This document shows, piece by piece, positions 35,702 to 45,245 of a DNA stretch of 64,000 nt; within the stretch, counting starts at the first letter, position 1, and each line of letters opens with the position of its first letter. The notes beneath the pieces were generated by a model. That model was given only the letters and a program-made list of their open reading frames with translations, had not been told where the DNA came from and searched no databases. A program made the position numbers and the translations under genes. Where the stretch lies: assembly GCF_025717045.1 (NCBI RefSeq), contig NZ_JAOVZN010000006.1, positions 1,215,540 through 1,279,539 of the forward strand, given 5' to 3'. The DNA comes from Flavobacterium sp. SH_e (GTDB lineage: Bacteria > Bacteroidota > Bacteroidia > Flavobacteriales > Flavobacteriaceae).

Positions 35702-36637
35702 ATGGGAACACTCATACTTTCATTTCCGCCACCAAGAAATTGGCAAGACTTTGAACAACTTGCAAAGGATGTTGCAAAATACCGGCTTGCTGGAGACTTT
35801 GAAAATTATGGACGGCAGGGACAAGCTCAGGATGGTGTTGATGTGTATGGCTGGGATAAGGATGAAATCAATAGCGGTTTGCAGTGTAAACATAAAGGAC
35901 ACACTCCTGCGACAGCGAGGAAAATTGTTACAGCAATCACGACAAAAATCATTGACGCTGAACTCATACTTGCTGACACTTTTACGCCAAAACTTGACCG
36001 CTTCATAATCGCAACAACGACATTTAGAGATGTAGAAATACAAACTCACATCAACAATCTAAATGACAAAAGGAAAGGCAAAGGACTTCCAAAAATTGAA
36101 ATTTGGTTTTGGGAAGCATTTGAAGAAGAAATAAATAAGCATTCCGAGTTAGCATATTTTTACTATGATGAAATTTTAAAGAAATTCAATCAATATGACA
36201 AGGACATTCACATACTTGCACTATTGAAACATTCTTTAAGCAGACCAGCATTTAACACCAATTTTCATTCAGAAAATAATTGCGAAGACTTTCTTAAAGC
36301 AATGTCCGACACACAAAGAGCCTTTAATACAGGGAAATTGTACGACCGTGATGGCAACTTAATAACAACATCTTATCCTGCAAAAAATTTAAGTAAACAG
36401 GAAGATCGTAATGAGATTACTATTATTGAGAGACTACTTCAAAAAATAAGAAGCTTTACCACAGATAATTTGAGAGAAGGCAACATAGAGCAACGGGATA
36501 ATTTCCTTTATTTTCCTGGTGACTGGCAAACAAAAGTAAGTGAAACATTAAATAACGACAGGAGAGAAATTATTGATACGCTTAACAACATTTTAAAGAG
36601 ACATAACATAGAGAAAGTAGAAACACATATACGTTAA
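35702..36637 (+). CDS. PD-(D/E)XK restriction-like endonuclease
   Basis: 311 residues. The N-terminal ~95 residues match a Mrr-like nuclease domain: FEQLAKDVAKYRL, GRQGQAQDGVDVYG (the D of the catalytic site in GVDV), then LQCKHKGH (the QxK form of (D/E)xK). The remaining ~200 residues are helical and probably serve sensing or binding (FIIATTTFRDVEIQTHIN, LLKHSLSRPAFNTNF). Such standalone proteins are found in defence islands. Its stop codon is followed 7 bases later by the attC-like repeat, so it behaves like a cassette gene. Confidence 0.78.
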   Translation: MGTLILSFPPPRNWQDFEQLAKDVAKYRLAGDFENYGRQGQAQDGVDVYGWDKDEINSGLQCKHKGHTPATARKIVTAITTKIIDAELILADTFTPKLDRFIIATTTFRDVEIQTHINNLNDKRKGKGLPKIEIWFWEAFEEEINKHSELAYFYYDEILKKFNQYDKDIHILALLKHSLSRPAFNTNFHSENNCEDFLKAMSDTQRAFNTGKLYDRDGNLITTSYPAKNLSKQEDRNEITIIERLLQKIRSFTTDNLREGNIEQRDNFLYFPGDWQTKVSETLNNDRREIIDTLNNILKRHNIEKVETHIR

Positions 36638-36784
36638 CGAACAGGGCAGCCAGTAACACGGGTTTTGCCTCAGGCGGGCTGACGTGCAACCTTGGAGCTT
36701 TGTGCTTCTAATGAACTTTAGTGACAAATTGAAAATTTGTACTCCAAAACCGCCCGAACGCAAAGCCCGCAACCGTTGTGGGAA
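36638..36784 (+). repeat. attC-like imperfect inverted repeat, ~147 bp
   Basis: Starts CGAACAGGGCAGCCAGTAAC just after the nuclease stop and ends CAACCGTTGTGGGAA. Arms pair imperfectly: CGGGTTTTGC with GCAAAGCCCG, and GGCGGG with CCGCCC. GC-rich, in contrast to both neighbours. The end GTTGTGGGAA is the exact inverse of TTCCCACAAC at 40096-40105 on the far side of hamAB. Layout (gene, then large hairpin ending in GTTNNNN) recalls integron attC sites, but no integron integrase is in the window. Confidence 0.55.
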
Positions 36785-36825
36785 ATGTTATGACACTCGC
36801 AGTTAAAATCAAATAATTAGGAACT

Positions 36826-37587
36826 TTGTTTAAAGAGACACAAATAATAATATCTGACAAGTTATGTCTAAACTTTTTGAATATCGAAAGTTATTCTATT
36901 GATTTATTAAATCAAATTGAAAAAGAGATTGGGTATATTAGAAACGGGAATTTAAGCAATGAAAATATTGGCGATATCAAGAAAGCAATTAATAGATGGT
37001 TCAAAACAAAAATAAATGATGAGCGTCCTAGAATTGGATATGTGGCAGAATTTATTTGTCACCTATATCTAAGATCAAAGAACTTCGAACAATATTTTCT
37101 TTTTAAAAATTTAGAAGAAAACGGACCCAAAAAAGGATTCGATGGCTTGTATTTATTTGATAATGAACTTTGGTTGCTAGAAAGTAAATCGACTTCATCA
37201 AATTTAAAAACTCATAACAAAAAAATTAGCGAAGCCTACAACAACATCAAACTTAAAATTGAATCTGTAGATAATGAGGAAAATAACCCTTGGGAAAATG
37301 CAAAAAATCATATCGATAACAGAAATATTCATGAAAACAAGACACTTTCAAAAATAATTGCTGATTTAAGTAGTGATTATATTAATCAAATTAATCATAA
37401 AATAGATGAATATAATATTATTCCATGCTCTACGATTTTTTTAGGTGATAATTGGAAGACAATTGACAACGATGATTTGAAACATAAATTAGAAAGTCTT
37501 TGCAAAAAATACAAAGCAAAAAAGTTAAATCTTATTTGTATAAATAAGAAAAGTATAGACGACTTTATTAAATTCATTGATGGATAA
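36826..37587 (+). CDS. hamA: Hachiman anti-phage protein HamA (DUF1837)
   Basis: 253 residues with TTG as start (AGGAA a few bases upstream). The DUF1837 signature is RIGYVAEFICHLYLRSK (~70-87), then GFDGLYLFDNELWLLESKS (~104-122). D and E-S-K form the PD-(D/E)XK-type nuclease site known for HamA. The C-terminal half is helix-strand with FLGDNWKTIDNDDLKHK. HamA is the nuclease effector that HamB keeps in check until infection. Its stop overlaps the hamB start by 8 bases. Confidence 0.85.
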   Translation: MFKETQIIISDKLCLNFLNIESYSIDLLNQIEKEIGYIRNGNLSNENIGDIKKAINRWFKTKINDERPRIGYVAEFICHLYLRSKNFEQYFLFKNLEENGPKKGFDGLYLFDNELWLLESKSTSSNLKTHNKKISEAYNNIKLKIESVDNEENNPWENAKNHIDNRNIHENKTLSKIIADLSSDYINQINHKIDEYNIIPCSTIFLGDNWKTIDNDDLKHKLESLCKKYKAKKLNLICINKKSIDDFIKFIDG

Positions 37588-40090
37588 AACAGATGATTTA
37601 AAACAGTTAAAAAAACTCGGAAATGACGAGTACTTTAAAGAAGCATTCCAAAAGCTTTGCTTGAATAAGCAACTAAGTGATATTGAAGAAGAATATTTAC
37701 TTACCTGTGCATTACTTTTTTTTAAAAACTACAATCTTGACAAGAGATTAAAAGTTTATTTTAAAATTGGATACTACATCATTTTAAAATACTCGATTAA
37801 TTCAAAAAATTATAAACCACTATATGAAATCAGCTTACAAATTGGATTTTATCCTTTGATAGATTTTATTACAGACCAAAATAGAAATCTTTACAAGGTC
37901 AACTCTAAAAATCTAATTCTTGATGCAATAACTTTCATTTCGTACAGAAAAGATTTCAAATCACCTGAAAATTACATTGAATCTTTAGAGCAAAACATAT
38001 CTAGAAATTCAATAATTAATAGTGATTCAGAAGAAATCGCATACATAGCACCAACATCATATGGAAAAAGCTCTATTATTAAAGAATTTATCAAATTGAA
38101 CAATTATTCTAGGATTGCTATTATTGTTCCATCAAAATCACTTCTTGTCCAAACCTATAAAGAAATTAAATCCCTTAAGCTTGATTATAAACTAGTTCTT
38201 CATGATGAAATGTTTAATGTTAATGATCAAAAATTCATTGGGATTTTAACACAAGAAAGAGCTACAAGAATATTAAACAAATACAAGTTGTCAAACTTTG
38301 AAATTCTTTTTATTGACGAAGCACATAAACTTTTCGATAGGGATTCTCGAAGCTATATTCTATCAAGATTAATGCAACTGAATTACATTAGAAATAACAA
38401 ACAAAAAGTAGTTTACTTATCGCCTCTAATAGAAAATGACCAGAATTTAAAAGTTAAAAATTCAAATACTGGATTAATTTACACCAAGAGAATACAACAC
38501 GATTTCAAATCTTTTGAATTATACTTATTTAAAGATAATCAAAGCTATTTCTATGATAGATTTACTGACTCATATTTTACTATAAACGGCAAGATTAACT
38601 ACTTTAAATATATTGAAAGTAATTCAAGCAACAAGAATTTTATCTTTAATTCAAGGCCCGTAAAGGTTGAAAGTTTAGCTGAGAATATATCTAAAAACGT
38701 TTATACAAACCTTAGCGGAAACAAAGAAATAGATATTATTGTAGAAACACTAACAAAAGAAGTTCATAAATCTTTTTATGCGGTAGATTACATAAAAAAA
38801 GGTGTAGTTTATATTCATGCAAAAATACCAAATATTATAAAAGAATATTTGGAAGACAAATTTAAAACCGTTGCCGAGATAAGATATATTGTGGCTAATT
38901 CCGTTATTCTTGAAGGAATAAATCTACCTATTGAAACCATTTTCATCACAACTAATGGAACCGGAAACAAAATTGAACGATTAAAGGTTAAAGATTTAAT
39001 AAACCTGATTGGTAGAGCCAATAGATTAAATGATGTTTTTAAAAAAGACAAACAAAATTTATCTGGTTTAGTATCAAAAATTCATTTTTTAGATCATGAA
39101 TACTATCAAGGTAAACTTAGTATTAAATCTGCGATAAAATCGCTTAGAGAAGATAGTTTTAAAGACACAATAAAAAATCCGCTGATACAAAATTATAATA
39201 TTGATGACTTATCCTTTTCGGGAAACAAACAAGAAAAGCTTGAAAGAAAAATAAAACACTCAATAATTGATCAAGAAATTCTTAAATATTCTGAATTTGT
39301 TCTTGAAGATCCTACAAATTTGGATTTCGAAATAAAAAAGAATTTCATAGAAAATTCTATTAATATGATTTTTCATGATTTAGATAAAGCCATTAATACG
39401 GTTATTCAAAATATTTCAAGTTATAATTTTGCTGTCTCAGATAAGATTGTAGACATCGTTTTTAAAATATTTATAGAAAACAATGAAAATAATATCTCAG
39501 ATTTTGTTGTAGAGCGATTAAGAAATGAAAAAGCAAGAAATTATTATAATAATTACTTAGAGGTAATGCAAAAAATGCATTTAAATGAACGTATAACCAA
39601 TACTTTAAAGTATTTTAAACAAAAAGCAAAATCCGAAGACTCAAGTTTATACATTGGTGAATCATACGGAGATATGATTAGTCCATATAAAACCTATAAC
39701 AACAAACACTATAATGGGAAAGTTTATATTGATTTAAATATTTCTGAGGATAAACTTGTAAATATTGCTATCGTAAAACTGAAAATGGAGGAGGATTTTA
39801 TCAGTTTTAAATTAAACTCACTAATTGTTTTTTTATATGAATTTGAAATAATTCCAGAAGATTATTATTTCAATTACATTTATGGCACAAATGACATGGA
39901 AGTAATTAAGCTTGCGCGTTTCGGACTCAGCGTTAACATAATTACCAAGTTACAAAGTGACAATCAAATTGAAAATATAGAGATTGATAATAATGGAAAT
40001 TTACGAGTTAAAAACATTCGGGATTTTAATAATTACCTTCAAAAGCAACAAGAACTCTTTCGATTTGAAATCCAAAGATATTTAAATTAA
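37580..40090 (+). CDS. hamB: Hachiman anti-phage helicase HamB
   Basis: 836 residues from ATG 37580 (TTG 37577 is also in frame). Superfamily 2 helicase motifs in order: Walker A APTSYGKSSIIKEF (~157), Ia IAIIVPSKSLLVQTY, II FIDEAHKLF (~245), III-like VVYLSPL, V VANSVILEGINLP (~435), VI LIGRANRL (~476). The C-terminal ~300 residues are helical. In Hachiman, HamB surveys DNA and releases HamA. Adjacent overlap with hamA and full length argue for an intact system. Confidence 0.88.
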   Translation: MDKTDDLKQLKKLGNDEYFKEAFQKLCLNKQLSDIEEEYLLTCALLFFKNYNLDKRLKVYFKIGYYIILKYSINSKNYKPLYEISLQIGFYPLIDFITDQNRNLYKVNSKNLILDAITFISYRKDFKSPENYIESLEQNISRNSIINSDSEEIAYIAPTSYGKSSIIKEFIKLNNYSRIAIIVPSKSLLVQTYKEIKSLKLDYKLVLHDEMFNVNDQKFIGILTQERATRILNKYKLSNFEILFIDEAHKLFDRDSRSYILSRLMQLNYIRNNKQKVVYLSPLIENDQNLKVKNSNTGLIYTKRIQHDFKSFELYLFKDNQSYFYDRFTDSYFTINGKINYFKYIESNSSNKNFIFNSRPVKVESLAENISKNVYTNLSGNKEIDIIVETLTKEVHKSFYAVDYIKKGVVYIHAKIPNIIKEYLEDKFKTVAEIRYIVANSVILEGINLPIETIFITTNGTGNKIERLKVKDLINLIGRANRLNDVFKKDKQNLSGLVSKIHFLDHEYYQGKLSIKSAIKSLREDSFKDTIKNPLIQNYNIDDLSFSGNKQEKLERKIKHSIIDQEILKYSEFVLEDPTNLDFEIKKNFIENSINMIFHDLDKAINTVIQNISSYNFAVSDKIVDIVFKIFIENNENNISDFVVERLRNEKARNYYNNYLEVMQKMHLNERITNTLKYFKQKAKSEDSSLYIGESYGDMISPYKTYNNKHYNGKVYIDLNISEDKLVNIAIVKLKMEEDFISFKLNSLIVFLYEFEIIPEDYYFNYIYGTNDMEVIKLARFGLSVNIITKLQSDNQIENIEIDNNGNLRVKNIRDFNNYLQKQQELFRFEIQRYLN

Positions 40091-40135
40091 AGCACTTCCC
40101 ACAACAGCTAGTAAGTGCAAGTTGGGTTTTGGTGA
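40091..40135 (+). repeat. Partial second copy of the attC-like repeat
   Basis: Begins right after the hamB stop: TTCCCACAACAGCTAGTAAG then GCAAGTTGGGTTTTGG. This aligns with the start of the 36638 copy (CAGCCAGTAAC...GGGTTTTGC) and then diverges, so the 3' arm is lost. TTCCCACAAC at 40096-40105 is the inverse of 36775-36784. Confidence 0.5.
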
Positions 40136-40280
40136 TTATTGAAAGTCTGTTTTGTATTTGCAAAATTTGTGTTTAATCGAAATAAATTGCATTTGGTAGT
40201 GTTACAGATTAGGTGTTTTGAAATATATCCATGTAGCTAACTAAAAAAGAATATTAAAATTAAATTATTGAATGGAAAAA

Positions 40281-40302
40281 GAGATGACCATCAGGTCGTC
40301 TC
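40281..40302 (+). terminator. Terminator downstream of hamAB
   Basis: GAGATGACC-ATCA-GGTCGTCTC followed by a T-rich stretch. Same type as 25943-25964. Confidence 0.7.
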
Positions 40303-40369
40303 TTTCGTTTGTTGTCTTTTAATAAGCCTTAAAATGCTTTTGCCTTACCTTAGTGTTTCAAATTAGGTC

Positions 40370-40835
40370 ATGAAAATAAAATGTAATTTTTGCAATGGTA
40401 AATGCATAAAGAATGGATTTCAATCTAACGGTAATCAGCGTTATAAATGTACTATTTGTCAAAAACGACAGTAGATTAACTATAAGTATAACGCTTGCAA
40501 AGGAGATATCAATCAGGAGATCGTGCTGTTCACCAAAGAAGGTTTAGGAATAAGAAGCACGGCAAGAGTATTAAAAATATCAGCGACAACATTATTGAAA
40601 AGAATTGTCTCCATTGCGAGAAATATAACTAGACCAATTGTCAGCAGAGGTAAAACTTACGAAGTAGATGAACTGTGTACTTATATCAGACACAAGAAAA
40701 TTATATCTGGCTGGATTATGCTTTGGAAAAGAATTCTAAAAGTGAGGTTAGTTTTAATGTGGGCAAATGAACTAATAAAACTCTCCTTTTTTATTTGCTT
40801 AAAGTTATTGCTAATATTTGAAATATATTTATAAG
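40370..40835 (+). pseudogene. IS1-family transposase relic
   Basis: Starts MKIKCNFCNGKCIKNGFQSN with the InsA zinc finger (CxxC...YKCTICQKRQ), then hits TAG at 40472. Continues in another frame (VLFTKEGLGIRSTARVLKIS, RGKTYEVDELCTYIRHKK) and shifts again (EVSFNVGK, then stop, TNKTLLFYLL). Internal stops, frameshifts and a missing catalytic end show it is dead. Confidence 0.85.
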
Positions 40836-40852
40836 TTACGGTTTTCCATAAA
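40836..40852 (+). repeat. 17-bp inverted repeat, arm 1
   Basis: TTACGGTTTTCCATAAA, the exact reverse complement of 48454-48470. It lies where the 3' end of the IS1 relic should be and may be its terminal repeat. Confidence 0.5.
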
Positions 40853-40924
40853 ATTATACTTCGAAGATTTTAGTTATTTGCTATTGAATCGTTTTTGATT
40901 CTAAAACTTTAAAATATAAAAATT

Positions 40925-41065
40925 ATGGAAAGTATGTATGCAATTAAACCTGGACCAAAGCCAAAAACAGATGAGGGAAAAGATGATAAAAGAAGGAGGG
41001 TTAATCCTCCTAATAAAGATAAACATCCTGATTTAAAACCACACAAGCATAAACCGAAAGATTAA
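40925..41065 (+). CDS. Small Lys/Pro-rich protein
   Basis: 46 codons beginning MESMYAIKPGPKPKTDEGKD and ending in a Lys/His/Pro tail. It is too short for a fold call, but the regular composition and the hairpin terminator directly behind it (41069-41099) suggest a real transcript. Possibly a nucleic-acid-binding or disordered peptide; function unknown. Confidence 0.45.
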   Translation: MESMYAIKPGPKPKTDEGKDDKRRRVNPPNKDKHPDLKPHKHKPKD

Positions 41066-41068
41066 ATA

Positions 41069-41099
41069 TTAAGTCCCGTCTTTTCAGATGGGATTTAAT
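41069..41099 (+). terminator. Hairpin terminator after the small gene
   Basis: TTAAGTCCCGTC / GATGGGATTTAA with loop TTTTCA and G-U pairs. Confidence 0.6.
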
Positions 41100-41274
41100 A
41101 TGATTAATGAATATGAGTAATAAATATGAAAGGATAAAGAATTGAAATTTTAACTTTTCAAATCAAGTATAAATACCTGTTCAATTTTCGCAGAAATTTG
41201 TTTCCTTGCTTTTCTTATCATTTCTGAGTTGATATGCGCTAAAATTAAATACATAAATCTCTAATTTAAAAAAT

Positions 41275-43041
41275 ATGCTAAGTGCAAGTAAAGAAAAACT
41301 ACTTTCATTTCTAAATGGTTCAAGTCAATATATAATTCCATTTTTCCAAAGAAGCTATGTCTGGAAAACTGAAAATTGGGCGGAACTTTGGGAAAATATT
41401 CTTGAAGAATACAATGAATTGAATAATAACAACTTTAGTGAACACTTTATAGGTACGATAATTATAAAACAAGTTCTTTCGCAAAGAGTTGGAGCAACAG
41501 AATATGAACTGATTGACGGACAGCAACGTTTGACAACAGTATGTGTTTTGCTAAGAGCATTTTATGATGTAACAGAAGAGCAAAGTGCAAAAACTTGGAT
41601 TAAGAACTTCTTTACTTTTGTAGATTCTTACGGTGAAGAAAATATAAGAATTAAGCACAGTAAAGTAGATACGGTAAACTTTCAAAATATTGTTCAGGAT
41701 AAAAATGGGAATAACAATTTATGGAATGAATATAAAGATTTAAAGATTGAAGATTTAGAAAAGAAGATAGAATCAATTAGTAACATTATAGGTGCTTATA
41801 TTTATTTTAGATATAGAATATCAAAAGATTGCGACATCGTCGATGTGAGAAAATATGTAAATGTCATTATTGAACGTCTTCCAGTCATTCATATGGCACT
41901 AAATGCTGAAGATGATGTACAGCAGATTTTTGATACTATAAACTCTCTCGGTGTAAAATTAACCACAGCTGAGCTCTTAAAAAATCACTTGTACGCTAAT
42001 AAGTGCGTTGTAGACTATTATGAAGATTATTGGTATAGTATATTTGAAGCAGATGAGGATATAATAGAATTTTGGAATAGAGAAAAGACTTCTGGAAGGG
42101 TGCGAAGAACAACTGTAGAATTGTTTTTATATAGTTATCTAGTTATTATAAAAGAAGGGAATGTCAAAATGGAAACTCTTTTTAAAGAATTTAAAAATTA
42201 TTTAAACGGTAAAAGTGATAGCGAATTAATTGCTTTTGCAAAAGAACTGCAAGAGTATGCTATAGTTTATCAGGAAATGCCAGATGGAGAAAATCTTTCC
42301 GAAATATCATATAAGGAGCATGAGAAACGTTTCTTTCATCTTATAAAAGAATTTGACATTACGACTATTTTTCCGTTGATCCTATTCATATACAAAAATG
42401 TACAAGAGATTGATGAACGTATAGCAATTTTAAAAGTATTGGAATCCTATATTACAAGAAGAACAATTTGTAAATTTACTACTAAAAATTACAATAATTT
42501 GTTTTTATCACTTTTGGCAGAGACAAAACAAATGTCTGAAATATCTGCAGATAGCATAAAAGGCAGACTGCTTGATTATACAGAAGTAACGAATAAATTT
42601 CCCACGAATGAAGAATTTAAAGCAGCATTTGGTACTTCGCATTTAATTAATAAATACAGCCGTGAAGTTCTATATTGCATTGCACTTTACGAACTAGATC
42701 ATGCTTTTGCTGATAATCCAAGACTAAATTTTGAAGGATTTAGTGTAGAACATATTATGCCTAAGAATTGGATTAAAAATTGGAAACAGCTTCCAGAAGG
42801 TATTGAAGCAGATTTTAGAAGGCATAAATTGTTAACATTAGGTAATTTAACATTAATAAGAGGCAAGCTTAACAGTTCAATGCGCGATTCAAGTTGGAAA
42901 AAGAAAAAGGATGCTCTGCTAAAATACTCAACGCTTAGGCAAACTACAGATTATATTCATAACGAGGAATGGAGTGAGAATAATATAAAAGAAAGAGAAG
43001 ATAAATTATTTGATATTGCCATAAAAATGTGGGAAAGATAA
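41275..43041 (+). CDS. GmrSD-like type IV restriction enzyme (DUF262-DUF1524)
   Basis: 588 residues in one polypeptide. The N-terminal DUF262 (ParB/GmrS-like) part has YIIPFFQRSYVW (~18-29) and the hallmark IDGQQRLTTVCVLLR (~80), the NTP-using site. The C-terminal DUF1524 (GmrD-like HNH) part has FSVEHIMPKNW (~490) and RHKLLTLGNLTLIRGKLN, the His-Me nuclease motif with downstream Asn. Such fusions cut modified phage DNA (type IV restriction). Separated by 203 bases from the Argonaute gene on the same strand. Whether they work together is unknown. Confidence 0.9.
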   Translation: MLSASKEKLLSFLNGSSQYIIPFFQRSYVWKTENWAELWENILEEYNELNNNNFSEHFIGTIIIKQVLSQRVGATEYELIDGQQRLTTVCVLLRAFYDVTEEQSAKTWIKNFFTFVDSYGEENIRIKHSKVDTVNFQNIVQDKNGNNNLWNEYKDLKIEDLEKKIESISNIIGAYIYFRYRISKDCDIVDVRKYVNVIIERLPVIHMALNAEDDVQQIFDTINSLGVKLTTAELLKNHLYANKCVVDYYEDYWYSIFEADEDIIEFWNREKTSGRVRRTTVELFLYSYLVIIKEGNVKMETLFKEFKNYLNGKSDSELIAFAKELQEYAIVYQEMPDGENLSEISYKEHEKRFFHLIKEFDITTIFPLILFIYKNVQEIDERIAILKVLESYITRRTICKFTTKNYNNLFLSLLAETKQMSEISADSIKGRLLDYTEVTNKFPTNEEFKAAFGTSHLINKYSREVLYCIALYELDHAFADNPRLNFEGFSVEHIMPKNWIKNWKQLPEGIEADFRRHKLLTLGNLTLIRGKLNSSMRDSSWKKKKDALLKYSTLRQTTDYIHNEEWSENNIKEREDKLFDIAIKMWER

Positions 43042-43244
43042 ATAATGATATAAATCAAGTAGAAATATTCAAGTGTTTGAAATAACAAGTGTTTAATTTG
43101 TTTGATTTCGTTTAGATTAAGTTTTTTAAGAATTATGAAGAAAACACATGTTTATAACTCAGTTGTTTTATATGGTTTATTAATATTAAATTAGCTTGAA
43201 GTTAGCACATTGTTTAAGGTAAGTCACGAAAAGTAAATAAATTA

Positions 43245-45245
43245 ATGAGCGGTCTATTTTTAAACTTTTATCAAATATCCATTTCTGCAAGTACAGAAAT
43301 CTCATATGTACATTCTCTCAGTTACAACGATTATTCTTCAAGAGAAGCTTTTAATAAGTTGAAATCCGACTTTCCGAACCTTTCTTTTTATAGGGATAAT
43401 GATAAAATTTTAATTTGGAAGAATAATTCTGAAGCTGAATATCCGAAGGGAACTTATCTCGTAGATATTAACTTTGTCGAAAAACCTAAGGTGCTTTCGA
43501 AAATTTTAGAAAGGAGAATAATTAGTTTCATTGAAGCCAAAGGCTATAAACTTTTTAAAAATAAACACTCAAATTCATGGGAGATTATTTCTCCGAAGGA
43601 TGTTCTTAATGGTGAATTTGAAGGTTTAATTGTTAATAGAATAGTACATTTCAGCCCTTGTTTTTTTTATAAGGAAGATGTGCTGTTACTTGGTTTTAGC
43701 TTATCAACATCATTAAAAAATTCGTTTTCTTGGAGTCGGATTGAATTCGAAAAACAAGGAGTCGATATTAAGGGGTTAAAAGGAGATGAAGAAAGAATTT
43801 TTGCAAATAAGCAATCTTTAAAACGTTTTTTAGAAACAAAAGGACTTTCAGGTAAATATGATAAAATTATACTTATTGAAAACAAGAACACTAAAGTTTT
43901 TTCTGTAATAGATACTTTTTATAACTGGCTTGACAAAAATAAACAAGAAATCACTATGCCATTTAATTTGAGTATTAATACAATTTCAAAAAAATATTTG
44001 CCACTTGAAAATGATCTAATCAAGTCAGAGATGATAAGCAAACCTCAAAGATATTTCTATAGTAATCGTAAAAATACGCTGAATCTTAGAAGCTACGATC
44101 AGATGGTTAAAGCATACCAGCCCTATTCTTTAGAATTGTATCAGAATAAAAATATTAAAATAGGTGTTATTTGTCCAGCAGAATATCAGGGCGAGACGGA
44201 AGTTTTTATAAAAAAAATAGAAGCTAAGCTTAAAGAAGTATTCCATTTCAATTCCTTAAGTTTTTGTTTTAGAATTGTTGATAATACTGATTTGCAAAGT
44301 TACAAAGATGTGCTATATGATAGTTTGTTGCTTGGATGCGATTTAATTTATGTAATTGTAAATCAAATGCAGGAAAAATTAAATCCAAGTGATTCACCTT
44401 ACTATGTATGTAAGGCAAAATTTATAGGAAATGGAATCCCAACTCAGGATATTCAAATCGAGACAATAAGGCAAAATTTAAATGAATTTACGTTGACTAA
44501 TATTTCTTTAAATTCGTATGCAAAGTTAGGAGGAACTGCATGGACAATTGAGAAGGAAGACAAAGTAAAAGATGAGTTAGTAGTTGGTATTGGTTCTACT
44601 CTATCTGAAAATGGAGAGTTTGTACTTGGAATAGCCCAGGTATTTCATAATGACGGTAGGTATATGACAGGAGATTGTTCTCCTTTATCGTCATTTAGCA
44701 ATTATGCTGAAAATTTAGAGAATCATCTTTTCAAGATGTTAAAGCCATTAGTTGAAGAAATGAACAAATCTGGTACATTTCGTTTAATTTTTCATTTATT
44801 TAAGTCTGCTAGTGAGGAATATGAAATAAAAGCAATAAATGGTCTTAAAGAAAGATTAGCAAATTATAATTTTGAATTTGCATTGGTACATTTAGCTTAT
44901 GGTCATAATTTTCGATTATATAGTAATGATGGTAAAAATGATTTAATTCAGGGAACTTACATCCAACTTAGTAAATATTCTGCTTTATTACATTTTGTAA
45001 GTAAAAGCGATTTGCCATTAAAAATTGAATTAGATAAAAGATCGACCTACACCAGTCTATTTTATATTGCCAAACAGGTATATTGGTTTTCTCACTTATC
45101 ACATAGAAGCTACATGCCCTCTAAAAGAACAGTAACAATAATGTATCCTTCGTTAATGGCTAAAATGACTGAAGAACTTAAAAAAGTGGATGGATGGGAT
45201 TATGAAAGATTAAGAGCTGTAAGTGAAAAGTTATGGTTTATTTAA
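43245..45245 (+). CDS. Prokaryotic Argonaute, long type, catalytically inactive
   Basis: 666 residues. Residues ~1-290 form N/L1, a reduced PAZ-like region and L2. The MID domain starts ~302 (IKIGVICPAEYQGETEVF) and has the guide 5'-end pocket SPYYVCKAKFIGNGIPTQD (~380). PIWI: ELVVGIGSTLSENG (~443), RLIFHLFKSASEEYE (~512), GTYIQLSKYSALLHF (~570) and the conserved tail YMPSKRTVTIMYPS to LWFI. The first catalytic Asp (GxD) is Gly and the RDG motif is HLFK, so the slicer tetrad is absent. This places it with inactive long-B-type pAgos that act through a partner effector. Its end overlaps the nuclease gene by 13 bases. Confidence 0.9.
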   Translation: MSGLFLNFYQISISASTEISYVHSLSYNDYSSREAFNKLKSDFPNLSFYRDNDKILIWKNNSEAEYPKGTYLVDINFVEKPKVLSKILERRIISFIEAKGYKLFKNKHSNSWEIISPKDVLNGEFEGLIVNRIVHFSPCFFYKEDVLLLGFSLSTSLKNSFSWSRIEFEKQGVDIKGLKGDEERIFANKQSLKRFLETKGLSGKYDKIILIENKNTKVFSVIDTFYNWLDKNKQEITMPFNLSINTISKKYLPLENDLIKSEMISKPQRYFYSNRKNTLNLRSYDQMVKAYQPYSLELYQNKNIKIGVICPAEYQGETEVFIKKIEAKLKEVFHFNSLSFCFRIVDNTDLQSYKDVLYDSLLLGCDLIYVIVNQMQEKLNPSDSPYYVCKAKFIGNGIPTQDIQIETIRQNLNEFTLTNISLNSYAKLGGTAWTIEKEDKVKDELVVGIGSTLSENGEFVLGIAQVFHNDGRYMTGDCSPLSSFSNYAENLENHLFKMLKPLVEEMNKSGTFRLIFHLFKSASEEYEIKAINGLKERLANYNFEFALVHLAYGHNFRLYSNDGKNDLIQGTYIQLSKYSALLHFVSKSDLPLKIELDKRSTYTSLFYIAKQVYWFSHLSHRSYMPSKRTVTIMYPSLMAKMTEELKKVDGWDYERLRAVSEKLWFI

